A DNA stretch of 64,000 bases from Prostheceraeus crozeri. Lineage: Eukaryota; Platyhelminthes; Polycladida; Euryleptidae. The position numbers and the translations under genes are program-made. The notes beneath the pieces were generated by a model. That model had not been told where the DNA came from. It saw only the letters and a program-made list of their open reading frames with translations, and searched no databases. The stretch is taken from assembly GCA_907163375.1 (NCBI GenBank), contig CAJQUW010012704.1:186001-250000 (forward strand). The letters run 5' to 3'. Positions 1-11,995 of this stretch are shown here, in pieces (the first letter of the stretch is position 1; every line of letters begins with the position of its first letter).

Positions 1-186
1 CAGCCAATCAGAATGAACATCCAATGAATGAAGAGGATGAAAGTATATAAGCAAAGTGACATTCAGGTCATTTCATTTAATCTGTGAATCATACAAGTGA
101 CGAACGCACGATCTCTCTCTTTGACTATTATTTGAGTGAAGTCTCTATCTTGTAGAAGTATCAACCTTAAACTTGATTTCGTTGAA
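1..186 (+). promoter_or_regulatory. Left terminal-repeat promoter and leader of the polymerase gene
   Basis: Contains CCAAT motifs (around 4 and 21) and a TATA box (TATATAA, 44-50) upstream of a leader that ends at the ATG at 187. The CCAAT-rich stretch and a GAATCA-ACAAG-GTGACG-ACGCAC block recur inverted at about 19,280-19,375, upstream of the gene at the other end. The terminal repeats therefore supply a promoter to both outermost genes. Confidence 0.6.
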
Positions 187-3100
187 ATGGTAAGTTGAAA
201 ATTTCCTCTCATCTCCCTCAAACGTGTGACTAATAGCATCTTCCTCAATTTCAGACATCAACTTCATCACCAACGCCCTCTCTTCTCGAGGAAAGTTTAG
301 AGTTATTGAGTCAAGGTAGGTTGTAACACTACACTGAGGCTTGAACAGAGATGAAAGAATGATTTCTCTTTCAGGTGATGTGAGTTCCAGCTCAGGACTC
401 TCGCGGCAAGGCAACGAGTGGGAATGTGCCGACTGCGGACATATGTTTACAAGGAAGCACAGTCTCCTTCGACACATCAAACAACGTGTGTGTCAACGCA
501 AAGCGGCGTCAATCTCCGGAGGTGAAGTTGATTCTGACGATGACATCTCCTTTCCTTGCGATTTGTGCCCTCTTTCTTTTGATAGTCACTTTCAGCGATC
601 TTCGCACAGACTTCAACACACACATGCAAATGATCACTACACCAACGGTACCTCTACCATCTCCCTCATTAATGTTTCACATAATAATTTAGTACGCGAC
701 TACTGCATGGAGTCCAATACTCAAATTGTAGATTTTCCTGAGTGGCTCCTTCAAAATTCTAACATTATCGAAGCGCTCTTCAATAATTTAGACAATTTTA
801 GAATGAAGGCGCTCATCTACCTTAAACTAAAATATATTAAAATAGATTTTCAAACGGGTCAAGTGACGGAGAGAATACAGTTTCATATTCCTTCCTCTTC
901 CGCAACCGAAGTTGTAGACTGCGAGTCTTGGCTAAATTTTCACATTCAATGTTTAAAATCAAATGTAGATAAATTCAATCAACGCGACAGCGCTCTCATT
1001 TTTGATGGTGTGGACTCAGCCATATTCAAAATTTCCCTATTAGAAAGTCATGCAGCTCGAGGCACATTTAAACTTCCAAAAACGTTGTATAATAAGAAAG
1101 CTGTCATCAATGTTGATTGTAAATCACAGTGTTTCAAATATGCAGTCCTATCCATCCTTCACTATAATGATATCAACGCGCATCGAGATCGCACCTATAG
1201 CTATAGACAGTGGGAGGATGAACTAGACTTTGAAGGTTGTGATAGTAACAACATGAAAATCAAAGATGTAGAAACGTTCGAAAAACATAATAAGATTAAA
1301 ATTGTCGTTCACGTGTGGGAGAAGGGGTTGAAGGGTGCCCGCTATAATTCACGTTCAACTTGTTATGAACGTGTAGTCAACCTCTTATTAGTAAAACAAG
1401 ATGATAGCGAGGAATGGCACTACTGTGGTATTCCCAAAATCTCTCGCTTGTACACTCACTTGGGGCACTCTAAAAGAGGTGAACATTTTGTATGCGACCG
1501 CTGCATCCGCTCATTTTGGAGTAAAGATAAATTTGAAACTCACTATGAATGGTGCAAGCGAGGTAAATTACAAATGGAACGCATGCCCAAAGATAAAATA
1601 TTTTCACATAGGGATAATGGTGACGAATTAAGTCCCCTGCGTGTCATTTACGCAGACATAGAATGCTACATTGATGATATCATCCACAAGCCAGCAGCCA
1701 TATCCTGCTATGAAGTATGGCATGACCACTTTAGGAATAGACAAAACAAAATGCATACTTGGCAAGGTGAAGATTGCATTTCAAAATTTCTAGAATTTCT
1801 CGATAAAGCTGCAAAATTTCAACAATCATATGATTCCCAATTGCAGCGTAAGTCACTACATATGTCAGATGAAGACAAACAAAAATTTGAAAGTTGCACA
1901 TCCTGTCCTAAATGTCATAAAACGTTTGATGACGATAAAATTAAGAAAGTGCGTGATCATGATCACATCACTGGTAAATTTAGAAACGCACTCTGCTCCA
2001 AATGTAACTTTTCACTTAGGTTGAGACGTCGTGTACTACCCGTCATTTTTCATAACTTTAAGGGCTATGACAGTCATATGCTCATAAAAGGAGGGTTGAG
2101 CCAGATGAAATCGTGGCAGTTTAATGTAATAGCACAAACGAGAGAAAAATTCATGGCAATGACAGCAAAAGTACCAGTAGATAAAACTAAAGAAAATAAG
2201 ACAGTCTTCTTCGAAATAAAATTTTTAGATTCATTTCAATTCATGTCAGCGTCACTAGCTTCTCTCGTTCGTAATCTCAAGTTTCTTCCCCATAGTCAAA
2301 CTTTAAAGAAACACTATCCAAACTTAACGGATGAAATAATCACTCGCAAAGGAGTCTTTCCTTATGCGTATTTTAGCTCAATGTCTAAACTAAATGAAAC
2401 AACCCTTCCTTCCATTGACAAATTCAAAAACGATTTGACGGGTGAAGATTGTCCAGTAGAGGACTATGAAAATGCTCAAGAGGCATGGTTAAAATTTAAT
2501 TGTAAAACGTTTGGCGATTATATGATCGCTTACTTAGAATTAGATGTCATTTTGCTGGCTGATGTCTTTCAGGAGTTTCGACGAGTGGCATTAGAAGAAG
2601 ACAAATTAGATCCTATCCACTTTGTCAGTCTACCAGCCATGTCCTTTAAATCAGCCTTTAAAATGACTGGTGAGACCATTCATCTCTTACAAGACCCGGA
2701 GATGTATAATATATTTGAGCGCGGAATACGCGGTGGTCTCACATTTGTAAATAAACATCATATAAAATCTGAAACAGTAGGTGATGATCATATCCACCTA
2801 AAGTACTATGACCAAAATAATTTATATGGCAGTTCACTGTCTAAACCACTACCTCATTCCGAGTTTAGTTGGTTAAATCAAAATGAGCTTGAGTATTACT
2901 CCAACCCTTCAAACATACTGAATATTCCAGATGAAGGTGATTGGGGATATTATTTTGAAGTGGATTTGATTTATCCAAATAGTATTAAAAATAAAACTGC
3001 TGATTTCCCACTCGCACCTGAATCTGGCGAAGTGACTGAAGATATGTTTTCACCATTCATGTCACAATTTCATAATAACTTAACAGAGTGTGGACAGCCA

Positions 3101-4160
3101 AGGTACAAACCATGCCGCAAACTTTTACTCACCCAATATGATAAGAAAAATTATCTCGTACACTTCTGCATATTAAAATTCTATTTAGAAATGGGCATGC
3201 TTCTAAAGTCAGTTCACCGCATTATCAAATTTAGACAGAAAGCCTTCCTCAAACCCTACATAGATAGTAACAGTCAAAAAACGTGCACTCGCCAAAATAA
3301 TTTTGAAAAGGATTTTTATAAATATAAGAATAATAGTCTATTCGGAAAGACCATGGAGGATGTTAGAAAACGTATGAATTACAAACTAGTCGTTGATGAA
3401 CAAAAATATCACAAATTGACCTCATCACCTCTTTTCATTGACAGAGACATCATCGATGAGGATCTTGTAGGTGTTAAAATGATTAAATCAGAAGTTGAGT
3501 TGTGCAAACCCATCTATATTGGGCAAGCCGTTTTAGATTATTCCAAGCTTGAAATGTATCAACTCTTCTACAAAATATTAAAACCATGCCCTCTCGTAAA
3601 AGAGGTTCGCTTGCTGGGTGGTGATACAGATAGTTTCTTTTTAGGAATTACCACTCAAAAAGATTTAAATTTTAATGAAGTAGGTAAGTCATTAGAAAAA
3701 TATTTCGATACATCTAACTACAATCCCACTCATCCACTCTATTCCATACAGAATAAAGCCAAACTTGGTTGTTTTAAGGATGAAACAGCAGGAAAGGAAA
3801 TAGATGAAATGATTCTCCTCCGTCCTAAAATGTATTCCATGAAACTAAAAGAATGTGCAGATAGTATTAAGCGTGCTAAAGGTATATCAAAAATCCATTG
3901 TTCATAAAATGAAACATCGGTCCTATAAGAAGGCCTATAAAAATAAAACTATAACGTTTGTCAATATGACAATCTTAAAATCTCAAGTTCATACTGTGAA
4001 AACGTACACGTTCAAGAAACGAGCACTTTCGGCATGGGAGGATAAGAGGTGTTGGATAGGACATAACACATCTCTTCCACATGGACATCCTGACACAAAC
4101 ATACCTCCACCCAAAAGAATAAAACTCACGCTACCACATTCAGGAGATGTATTGACATAA
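187..4160 (+). pseudogene. Protein-primed DNA polymerase B of Polinton 1
   Basis: Family B DNA polymerase of the protein-primed Polinton/adenovirus type, which replicates the linear element. Two C2H2-type zinc fingers lie near the N-terminus. They are followed by exonuclease-type motifs (YADIECYID, HNFKGYDSH, ELDVILLAD), a DHDH...C..CN zinc/endonuclease-VII-like patch, and the polymerase motifs NSLFGKT and GGDTDSFF. Short intron-like segments with GT...AG ends at 190-254 and 316-374 lie ahead of the long open frame. The ATG at 187 sits directly on the first donor. The frame is nearly whole, with about one break. Confidence 0.85.
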
Positions 4161-4339
4161 TCAACTTTAACTCAGTATTTTGATGTTGCTTTTTGTAGAT
4201 ATACATGGTTGTTTTATGTATCGCATGAGATCGTTTCTTCCTTGTGAATATATGCCTACAGTCAGCCCATTCCCCCTATATCTGTGAAAAGACTTTTTCA
4301 TATACATATTTTTATTTCAATAAACATATCACAATGACT

Positions 4340-5889
4340 TCACTTTGTTTTCCGAAACACTAAAGTTACGAGGGATTTAGTATCTTTCACATGGATACAC
4401 TCTTGTAAACCATTGGTAATTTTGATAGCAATAGAGGGTATAGTTTGTTTGACGACGGGATGGTAGAAAATAGGTTCAAACAATTTCTGGACTATTCCAT
4501 ATGAAGCGTCTTTATCATGAATGAAATCACGTAAAATGTATTCTTTTTTCTCGCCAACAGAAATAGGTAAAATCAAATCACTTTGAATGTAAAGGTGTTG
4601 TTCATGTTTATCAAGTGTCATTGGTGTTTCTATACCAATCGTATGCGCAGCAGCAAACACAGTTTGTAGCATTGAAAAGCCAAAGAGTTTTTTCAAATTT
4701 TTACTCAATTGACATTGAATGTCATCACCCAGTTTCAGAACAACGCGTTGTTTTTCAATTGAAAACGAAATGTGGTGTGTCTTTACATCATATTTACTTT
4801 TCATCACATGCTTCAACTTCTGTTGTATATAAGGATTTACTACATGAATGAAGCTTTCAACTGTATGATATAGACGCGGCATTATATTGATAGCAACTTT
4901 AGATTCTTCATAAGACTGGTAAATTTTCTTGATGCGATCGCCATAGATGTCCACCCACCATTCATCATTAACTGAATCAGCTTTAGTGTGATATTCATGA
5001 GAACCATACACCACACCGCTTCCAATAATAGGCGTATAATGTCTTACAAAATGACGCAAGGTTGGAGAGAAATAAACTGTAAGTTTGTCATTATATTTCT
5101 GAATAACCAACTTATTTTTGTCCGCCATAATTTTCTCTCCATACTTCTTACCCACAGTCTCATTCCATCGTTTTACTAACTCAATAAGTGATAAAGGTTG
5201 AACACCACGCTTTTTCAAAATGATGCGTTCTTCACATTCTACAACATCTTCATCAAATATTTTAAATCTATAATGAATTTGTTGATTCGAGTTGAATAAA
5301 CTTTTTTAACATTTGCAGTAGCAATTGACGTTAGATGTAGTCCATGGCCAAAACCGAGATGTGGATAGAATTCATTATCCAACCTCAGCGTAAGACCTTT
5401 AGTAAAAGAATGAAAGCGGAGGAACTGTCTCCCACTCCAATGATAGATAGTAAACTCATAAGCTTTCTGATTTTTATTCTTCATGATGGAAGTATTACCA
5501 CTGTTGAATGCCTTAATAATTTTCTCATTCCCAAATGGCTCATAAGAATCTGATTTTATCTGAATCCATTCATAGTTCCACTTTCCATCTGATGTTAAAT
5601 TGTATGGGAACTGAAATGCATTATTCATCGTTATTCCATCATGGGTGCGAGGAGTCAATATCATTTCTTCCAAATCATTCACATTCTGAATATTGCTATC
5701 ATAGCAAATACTAGAAACGCCAACTTCCCATTCACCTTCTAAATGCAGTGGCCGATTTAATTCTACTCGATAGTCTGATGGTTTATTTTTGGGAAATTTA
5801 TTCATAGAAGCATTACTGGGCAAGTAGATTAGAAACGAGTCCTTATTTTCACTTTCCATATTATTCACATTGGAAAAATATATTAGCAT
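4340..5889 (-). pseudogene. Penton/minor-capsid-like protein, second paralogue (Polinton 1)
   Basis: The N-terminal part carries the pattern LPSNAS..F..NKPSDY...L..P..L.GEWEVGV. This is shared with the upstream neighbour (5,899-7,315) and is typical of the putative penton or minor-capsid proteins of invertebrate Polintons. The C-terminal part ends in a beta-rich VTLVFRK stretch like other members. It lies directly downstream of its paralogue on the same strand, so this looks like a tandem duplication within the capsid operon. About one break. The function is inferred from family position, not proven. Confidence 0.5.
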
Positions 5890-5898
5890 ACTTTTGCA

Positions 5899-7315
5899 TT
5901 ATCTCTTCATTCGGAAATGGAGTGTTATACTTGTCACAGCATCTTTATGAAAAGGAATCAACGCACCAGCATCATCATAAATGGCAATATCAATTTGTGG
6001 GATGTAGTTTGATTTCAGCTTTGTATAATGCACTTTCTTGAAAGTATGCTCAGATAAAATACTGCAGCTTTTTGGCTGGTATGGTATCATTGCTAGCAAT
6101 GGAGCTTCAACATCTCCCACACGTACATCTTCACCAATATTGAATATATCTGAAAATAGTTAATACGACGCGATAGCGACATGTCTGCGCTAGCTTCGGT
6201 TACAGTACCACTTTTAAAGATATTTTGATCAAAACCCAAAATGTCCATTAGAGTTTTATCCATAATTAGTTCAATACCTTTTCCATTTATAGTGAGAGAC
6301 AAAGTACCTTCTTTTTCAGAAAATGAAATATGTTGCTCATTAATCACTTCATTTAAATAATCTACAACCAATTTAACCGAAGTAATAATGCGAGGCATCA
6401 ACACTCTTGTTTCATGTAGATACCACCTAAAGGCTCTACACACTTTCTGTATAAAGATACGGTCCATTCTGTATCAAATTGATTTGACCTTTCACATGGT
6501 AAATGTTGCATATCAGATTTTCCATGAACAGCTGCAGAACGATGTCGTAAGAACTGATGAAAATCTTTTGAACAAACTAATACTAGATCATCATCATTTA
6601 ATTTGCTTATTGCAATATGATTAGATGATTTAATATAAGTCAATGTTGCCACTTGTTTGTCATCAACTCGAAGGAGATAAGTAAATTTCTTCAATAATGT
6701 TTCAGGAGTCATGTTTGTCTTTCTTGGCTTAATCACAATCTTCTTCACCAACGTCTTTTCATTTCTTGGAATAAGATCTACATAATAAGCTTCCTCTCGA
6801 TATATTAACTGTTTATGACCACTTATGTGGTAATTAACGTTAAAATTATCATAGCTTGTTAAGGCGCTAGCGAGGTAGCCTAAATCATTTCTTAAACTTG
6901 GACTTAAACCAACAATCCAATCTTTCTCAACTACATGATGTACATAATTATAATCATCATTGTGCGGAGTAAATTGGACATATGTTTTACACGCTTTATT
7001 CAAGAAATCATATATAAACTTTTTACATGATAAGAGATCTTTCTTTGGCCACTGTGGAATGTAATACTCGCACCCCTTTTCACATTGATAAGCAGCTGTA
7101 CGCCTCATATTAATAGTCATCACCTCATGATCAAAAGTATAGACACAGTTGCTATAAACAAGTTGAGTGACACCCACTTCCCAATTCCCATTTAGCTGTT
7201 GTGCATGATCAATGGGAGTAGAAAAGAGTGCGGCTCGATTGCTAGTAAATCTCTTTGTAGCCGCATTGCTAAGCAAAATATGATAAAACGACATTTTTAT
7301 ATTGCTAATCTGCAA
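5899..7315 (-). pseudogene. Penton/minor-capsid-like protein, first paralogue (Polinton 1)
   Basis: Begins with LLSNAATKRF..N...F.T.ID.....L.GNWEVGV and ends with VGDVEAPLLAMIP...IDIAIYDDAGALIPF...VTSITLHFRMK. Both are hallmark blocks of the Polinton/adintovirus putative penton (minor capsid) protein. It is diverged but recognisable along its whole length, with about two breaks. It starts divergently from the PC4-like gene at 7,318, so the two share a very short promoter region. Confidence 0.6.
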
Positions 7316-7317
7316 CT

Positions 7318-7686
7318 TTGCATAACATCATGAAGACTTGGATTTTGGACTCTCTACAATATATCAGAGTTGATCGTGATGGAAACGTACATTTCAAAAA
7401 TTCTCATGGTCATACATCAAGAGGAATTACATTAACATGGCGACAATTTGTCAACCTCAATGATATCATGAGGGATTTGGAATATTTTGAAACATTAAGA
7501 TTCATCTCCTTGGGTGATCAAGTTTGGCTTCAACATTACAGAAATGAAATTCAAATCTACCATTCTCATTCCGCAAACTGTTTCTCATTTCGCAAATACA
7601 ATTGGGAGAAGTATAGAAGATACATACATCGCTCCATCATGACATTTATTCGTCGTGAGTTCATCGCCCTACTATGCAAATCTTAA
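7318..7686 (+). CDS. Small PC4-like putative DNA-binding protein, copy 1 (Polinton 1)
   Basis: A 122-residue open frame. The segment W.LDSLQYIRVDRDGNVHFK....RGITLTWRQFVNLNDIMRDLEYF resembles the C-terminal domain of the coactivator PC4/Sub1. That domain has beta strands, then a G(I/V)SL...(Q/W)...L...I.D helix, and binds single-stranded DNA. A related frame follows at 7,709. The PC4 assignment rests on the pattern alone. If correct, the protein could act in replication (strand coating) or in transcription of the element. No break is evident in this frame. Confidence 0.4.
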   Translation: MHNIMKTWILDSLQYIRVDRDGNVHFKNSHGHTSRGITLTWRQFVNLNDIMRDLEYFETLRFISLGDQVWLQHYRNEIQIYHSHSANCFSFRKYNWEKYRRYIHRSIMTFIRREFIALLCKS

Positions 7687-7708
7687 TCAGATATGATTAC
7701 CACGCACC

Positions 7709-8040
7709 ATGAGTTGGAAATTAGATTCCCTACAACATATTGAAACGGATCATGATCGAAACGTCTATTTCAAAGATTCAACTGGAAATGTGAGAAGAGA
7801 GTTTGTTTTATCTTATCGTCATTTTCAATCTCTACATCATATCATGAAGGACTTGAAATACTTCTATATGAAAAGACATTCACGTATTGGAAATCGCATC
7901 TGGCTGCGCGTCAACAATCGGCGAATTCAACTCTATCATTCCCAACTTCATACTAACTTCACATTTCATCAAGGTAGTTGGGAAAAGTATAAAAGGAAGG
8001 TGCATCGCTCAATTTACTCATTCTTTCATCATGAAGCGCC
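7709..8040 (+). CDS. Small PC4-like putative DNA-binding protein, copy 2 (Polinton 1)
   Basis: A tandem paralogue of the frame at 7,318-7,686. It shares W.LDSLQ.I..D.DRNV.FK.S.GN.R..F.L..R.F..L..IMKDLKYF and the IQLYHS...W.KY.R..HRSI tail. The two copies are clearly diverged, so the duplication is old. The PC4-like reading is an inference from the strand-strand-helix pattern. It abuts the TBP-like gene, so the two may be transcribed together. Confidence 0.4.
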
Positions 8041-8575
8041 ATCGCTACACCATCGTCAACATTCTCCGTCGCTTCAGACTCTACACCAAAATCGATCTCA
8101 CAACATTACGCCAACAGCTTCCAAACAGCAAGTATTACCCGGGCCGTCCTCAAATGTTAGTGGTGAAGATGAACAATTCACGGAATCTTCAACTCTTCCA
8201 AATGGGACTGTACAGATTCTCGGCGCCCTTTCTCATTCATCGGCGCAGTCAATGCGCTTAGAGCTACAGAGACTACTACGTCGGATATGGAAGAGGGAGA
8301 GGTGTGTGATGTCGAATCTGACTGTGGACAATATGGTGATCTCTACTCAATTGAGTGACAGTCTATCATTTTTGAAGATTCGTACCAGCAGTTACAGTTT
8401 GTGTTATGAACCCGAACTTTTTCCTGCAGCTCTCATTAGTTGTTGGTTGCCTGTGCATGTGGCAATCTTTCATAATAGTAAAGTGATCATTACTGGACTA
8501 AAATCTCATGAACAAGCAAATATGATCCTAGACTATCTCATTGAGTATGTACGTACCCAGCGGATTGTAAAATAA
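8032..8575 (+). pseudogene. TATA-binding-protein-like gene (Polinton 1)
   Basis: Two stretches resemble the two lobes of TBP. The first has TIVNILRRF....KIDLTTLRQQLPN, then Y.P.R..MLVVKM. The second has YEPELFPAALIS, VAIFHNSKVIITG and KSHEQANMILDYLIEYV. The latter lines up with the TBP blocks Y.P.RF.AVIMR, ALIF.SGK.V.TG and KSEEQSR. TBP bends TATA DNA to start transcription, and the element's own TATA-bearing termini would be a natural target. About one break. Profile comparison would be needed to confirm. Confidence 0.55.
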
Positions 8576-8630
8576 AAAACAATTTTTCCAACATGATGTT
8601 TTTATTTCAAATCATGATAGAACTTACAAA

Positions 8631-9026
8631 TCATTTTTTCATTAGAGGATGGATTACATGAAAAGTTTTGAATAACAGATGCAAATCGAGATACATGTAA
8701 CGTTTTAAGATGAAGTACAGTACAAAAGCACCACACGTTGATGAAAGTGGATGTTGTAGTATGCGTTCATTTCGCTGATATTGACGCGTATGTTTTCTCA
8801 ACCACTGCTGTGTTGGTATATTTGGAGGTTGAGCAAGAGAGTCAAATAGTTCACCACGTCGGTCTTCTCCAATAAAGATCGCTATCCAATGCTCACCGCC
8901 TAAATTCTGTGAATGAGTGTTTAGCACAATAAAGATGGGATAGTGATTTACTGCAGGTGGTAAGGTATCGAGTGAATAGACATTATCGAAAGCTTTCAAC
9001 GTCGCTTCGTCTGCATTACGCTGCAC
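8631..9026 (-). CDS. Adenain-type cysteine protease (Polinton 1)
   Basis: Ulp1/adenovirus-type maturation protease. GGEHWIAIFI supplies the catalytic His, GELFDSLAQPP the acidic residue, and PLSSTCGAFVLYF the active Cys after a Gln-bearing segment. In this family the enzyme trims capsid and core precursors. It lies head-to-tail with the major-capsid gene on the same strand, as in other Polintons. The open frame looks whole. Confidence 0.75.
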   Translation of the reverse strand: MQRNADEATLKAFDNVYSLDTLPPAVNHYPIFIVLNTHSQNLGGEHWIAIFIGEDRRGELFDSLAQPPNIPTQQWLRKHTRQYQRNERILQHPLSSTCGAFVLYFILKRYMYLDLHLLFKTFHVIHPLMKK

Positions 9027-9060
9027 TTTAGTCTTAAATCGTCAGCAGTCAACCAACTCA

Positions 9061-10376
9061 TTAACGATTATACTGAAGAATCACGTCACGATACTTTGTA
9101 ATTTCAATATTTGAATCGAAGACTGCATAAATTAATACATTGATCGTCTCAGGTAGTGTTCTTTTGAACGTCAAATCCAAACGAATATTATGAGGCACGT
9201 TCGCTTGACGATAGGGTGCACTAATATCGCTGTCAGCAGTCAAATCAAATGCCATAAATAGTATAAATCCACTCTTAGCAAACTCTTTCATATAGTCAGT
9301 CCCGTTGGTTATCATCCGTATTGTAAAAAAGCCAAAGACATCCATAAAATCAACATAACTGCGCATGAATTGATCCGCAGCAAAATCTGGTTTGTATGGT
9401 GGACCAGGATGACTCACACCATTTACATAAAAGCAATTTCACTTAACTGATTGTGTTTAAAATTGAAAGGATTCTTCTTTATATTACCATTAAATGCATC
9501 ATTTTCAACCATTGCCACCATGAGGAGCTTCGGTGCTTCCGATGGAAAGAGGCCATCTTTCATGAAACTCTTTTGATCTTTCGGAATTGTAAAGGTGAGA
9601 AGCTTTGTATGTGAACGGGGTAAATGGCATTTTGGCGGTTAAGACCTTCAGCATGCCCTCTAATGACACTTGGATTCGGTACTACTCGACGAATGTAAAG
9701 TGCAATATCTTCCACATGAATTCTAAAATTGTCAACTTTAGCAAATGCATGCCAGCGCGCAAAATTCAGGCTTATTTCGAATTGTCAGCTTGAGTCCCCG
9801 CATTGCTGGTTATTACTAGAGTAAAAATCCTTTGACTGTCTAAACAGAAGTCCCCTAAATTCAGCGGACCATTTAGCAGACAATACTCTACTATCTTTAA
9901 TCATAGCAAGATTCGCTTTTTACAAAGCCACTGTTTTGTTGTCAAACATCAAATTTTCCTGCTTCATCTCTGTACCATCCCATGGCTTCCATATGACTTT
10001 TTTGTGCTGCTGGATGAAACTGAGATACATGATTGAAATATGATTTATAGGGATAATCGCTTTGACCACCTTCCACCTGCTGCTCTCCAATCGTTAGAGA
10101 AACATCGCTAAGTAATGTAGTCAATGGTAAATTGTTCAGTCCAACTTTATGTGCATCGTCAATAGCAGTTCCATCTGCTTGCTGAATTCTAAACCTCAAA
10201 TCAAGCATCGCATAACTCAAATCTATGTAGTCATCACTACCACCAGGAATAACAAATTCAATGGGGCCAGCATTCTCAGCTGTTCGAGGATGATAATCTA
10301 CAATACTTGAACTAAGAATATCTGTCTGTATGGCTTGTTGATCGAACAAACAAAAACCGGAAGTTTTACACTCCAT
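9061..10376 (-). pseudogene. Major capsid protein, double-jelly-roll type (Polinton 1)
   Basis: The N-terminal part (IVDYHPRTAENAGPIEFVIPGGSDDYIDLS...LTTLLSDVSLTIGEQQVEG) and the C-terminal part (LFMAFDLTADSDI...NIRLDLTFKRTLPETINVLIYAVFDSNIEITKYRDVI) match the Polinton/adintovirus hexon family. In invertebrate genomes this family is often labelled F54H12.2-like. The middle is more decayed, with about three breaks. It sits between the protease and a basic core-like gene. Confidence 0.75.
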
Positions 10377-10389
10377 GATTAGAAGATTA

Positions 10390-10830
10390 TAGCACGGCGA
10401 GCACGTCGTCCGGTTTTAGAGCGCCTGATGGATATGATTAGAGCCTCTGCGACGTTTGCGTGAATGCCTTTTGACTGAAGATCGCACCTTACCAGCTCCG
10501 CGATGTTTCCTCCTTCCTTTTCTCATTCGTTTTTTAGGGTGGATTTCTTTCCTTGAGTAACACCAGCAATGGTCTGCTTCAATGTTTTTAAACCGCGTTC
10601 CTTCCCACGATTCAACAAACTGCTCTTAAAACTTCTACCTCTGGAAAGATCACTAGCAACATCACCAGCAAAGCCAACGGCACTACTTAAAACATTTCGT
10701 TTTAAAGATCTACCGACATTGGATATGAGAGGTGCTACAACAGATTTCAGTGCACCAAGTATGCTACCTCCACGTTGGCGGCGAGCACCGATGTAAATTT
10801 GTCCTCCACCACTTACGTATCAGGAGGGTC
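10390..10830 (-). pseudogene. Basic core/minor virion protein (Polinton 1)
   Basis: The minus strand reads IGARRQRGGSILGALKSVVAPLISNVGRSLKR, then a long K/R-rich tail. This is the small basic protein with a Gly/Ala amphipathic segment that commonly lies next to the capsid gene in invertebrate Polintons. It is comparable in kind to adenovirus core and pVI-like proteins. About one break. The family is assigned from composition and position. Confidence 0.45.
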
Positions 10831-11128
10831 GTGGAATAAAATGAGGGCAGTTGGATTCATAGCTCAAACCCTAAAGCATTGTTCAAGTTACAACTTTGCA
10901 TGAATCACTGGTCGATCACTTATGAAAGATGGTCGGCACGGAACGGCAATCCAAGAGTTCATACATTGAAGGATAACCGAGTCCATTTAACAAGACACCA
11001 TTCTTCACCTTGCCGTGTTTTTTAACATCGAATGATTTTCTCTACCAAATATGTTTCACTTTCAGTGACTAACCTCAATCTACATCGCGGTAAAAGCTAC
11101 CCCTCAATTTCTTCATTATCGTATTTTT

Positions 11129-11995
11129 TCAACTTGTCTTGTAGGTGGTCGGAGAGTCTTTTTGATTAATCCTTGATACTGTAAATACCTCCTCTGTCCA
11201 ATTCGGGAGGTACCCTTTAGCAAAAACACTTTTCACTCTTGAGATACGAACTTTATCGCCAATTTTCACATCACTTTTCACATGAGTGCGTTTACGTTGG
11301 AATGATTCGCGCACTTTATCTACATTGTCAGCATTTACATCTACTGGTCTGAGTCCAATAGAACGATGGATAGAGTGATTGTAGGCATGGAGAGTATCTT
11401 GTAGAACCTTTGTCCAATTTTGTGTCAAGTTGGCAGTTACAAATGTCCGCCACAAACGATTTTTTTAATGTGTGCTGATTTAAAACGTTCAACGAGTGCA
11501 GCTTTATAAGCGCTCTTTAACACTAAACAACTCAAATAATTGTCATGCCTCTCAAATAATCTTGTCACATGCTGATTTTCAAACTCTTTTCCTTGATCAC
11601 TCTGAATTCTTTTTGGAATGCGACCTTCTCGAAAAATTGTTTGGAATGCTTTTGCTACTCCTTTCCCTTCTTTAGTTTTTAAAGGTTGAGCCCACGCATA
11701 ACGCGAGAAAATATCAATGACGGTTAAAATAAAATTTTTGCCCGAGTTATGTTTTGAAATGGAGTCGACATCGCACAAATCTGCTTGCCACTGTTCATCG
11801 ATGTCATGAACAATATAATGGCGGGTGCGGTACTTCTTTTTCGCTTGTTTGTGGAGTGTATAGGTAGCCTGACCCTTTAACCATCGTTTCACTTGTGATT
11901 GTGGAAGACCACTCGCTTTTGATAATTTCTTGATAGATGCAAATCCTGCCGGATGTTTTACATCATAATAGATTGACCTTTCAAACGTTCAGTCG
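11129..11995 (-). pseudogene. Retroviral-type (rve) integrase of Polinton 1
   Basis: DDE integrase with QADLCDVDSI, then LTVIDIFSRYAWAQPLKTK, then IQSDQGKEFEN, giving the catalytic acids. The C-terminal domain includes KIGDKVRISRVKSVFAKGYLPNWTEEVFTV. A helix-turn-helix-like KKLSKASGLPQSQVKRWLKG segment precedes the catalytic core. There is no phospholipase A2-like domain here, unlike the integrase at 44.5 kb. In this family the enzyme inserts the element with a 6-bp target duplication. About two breaks. Confidence 0.75.
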
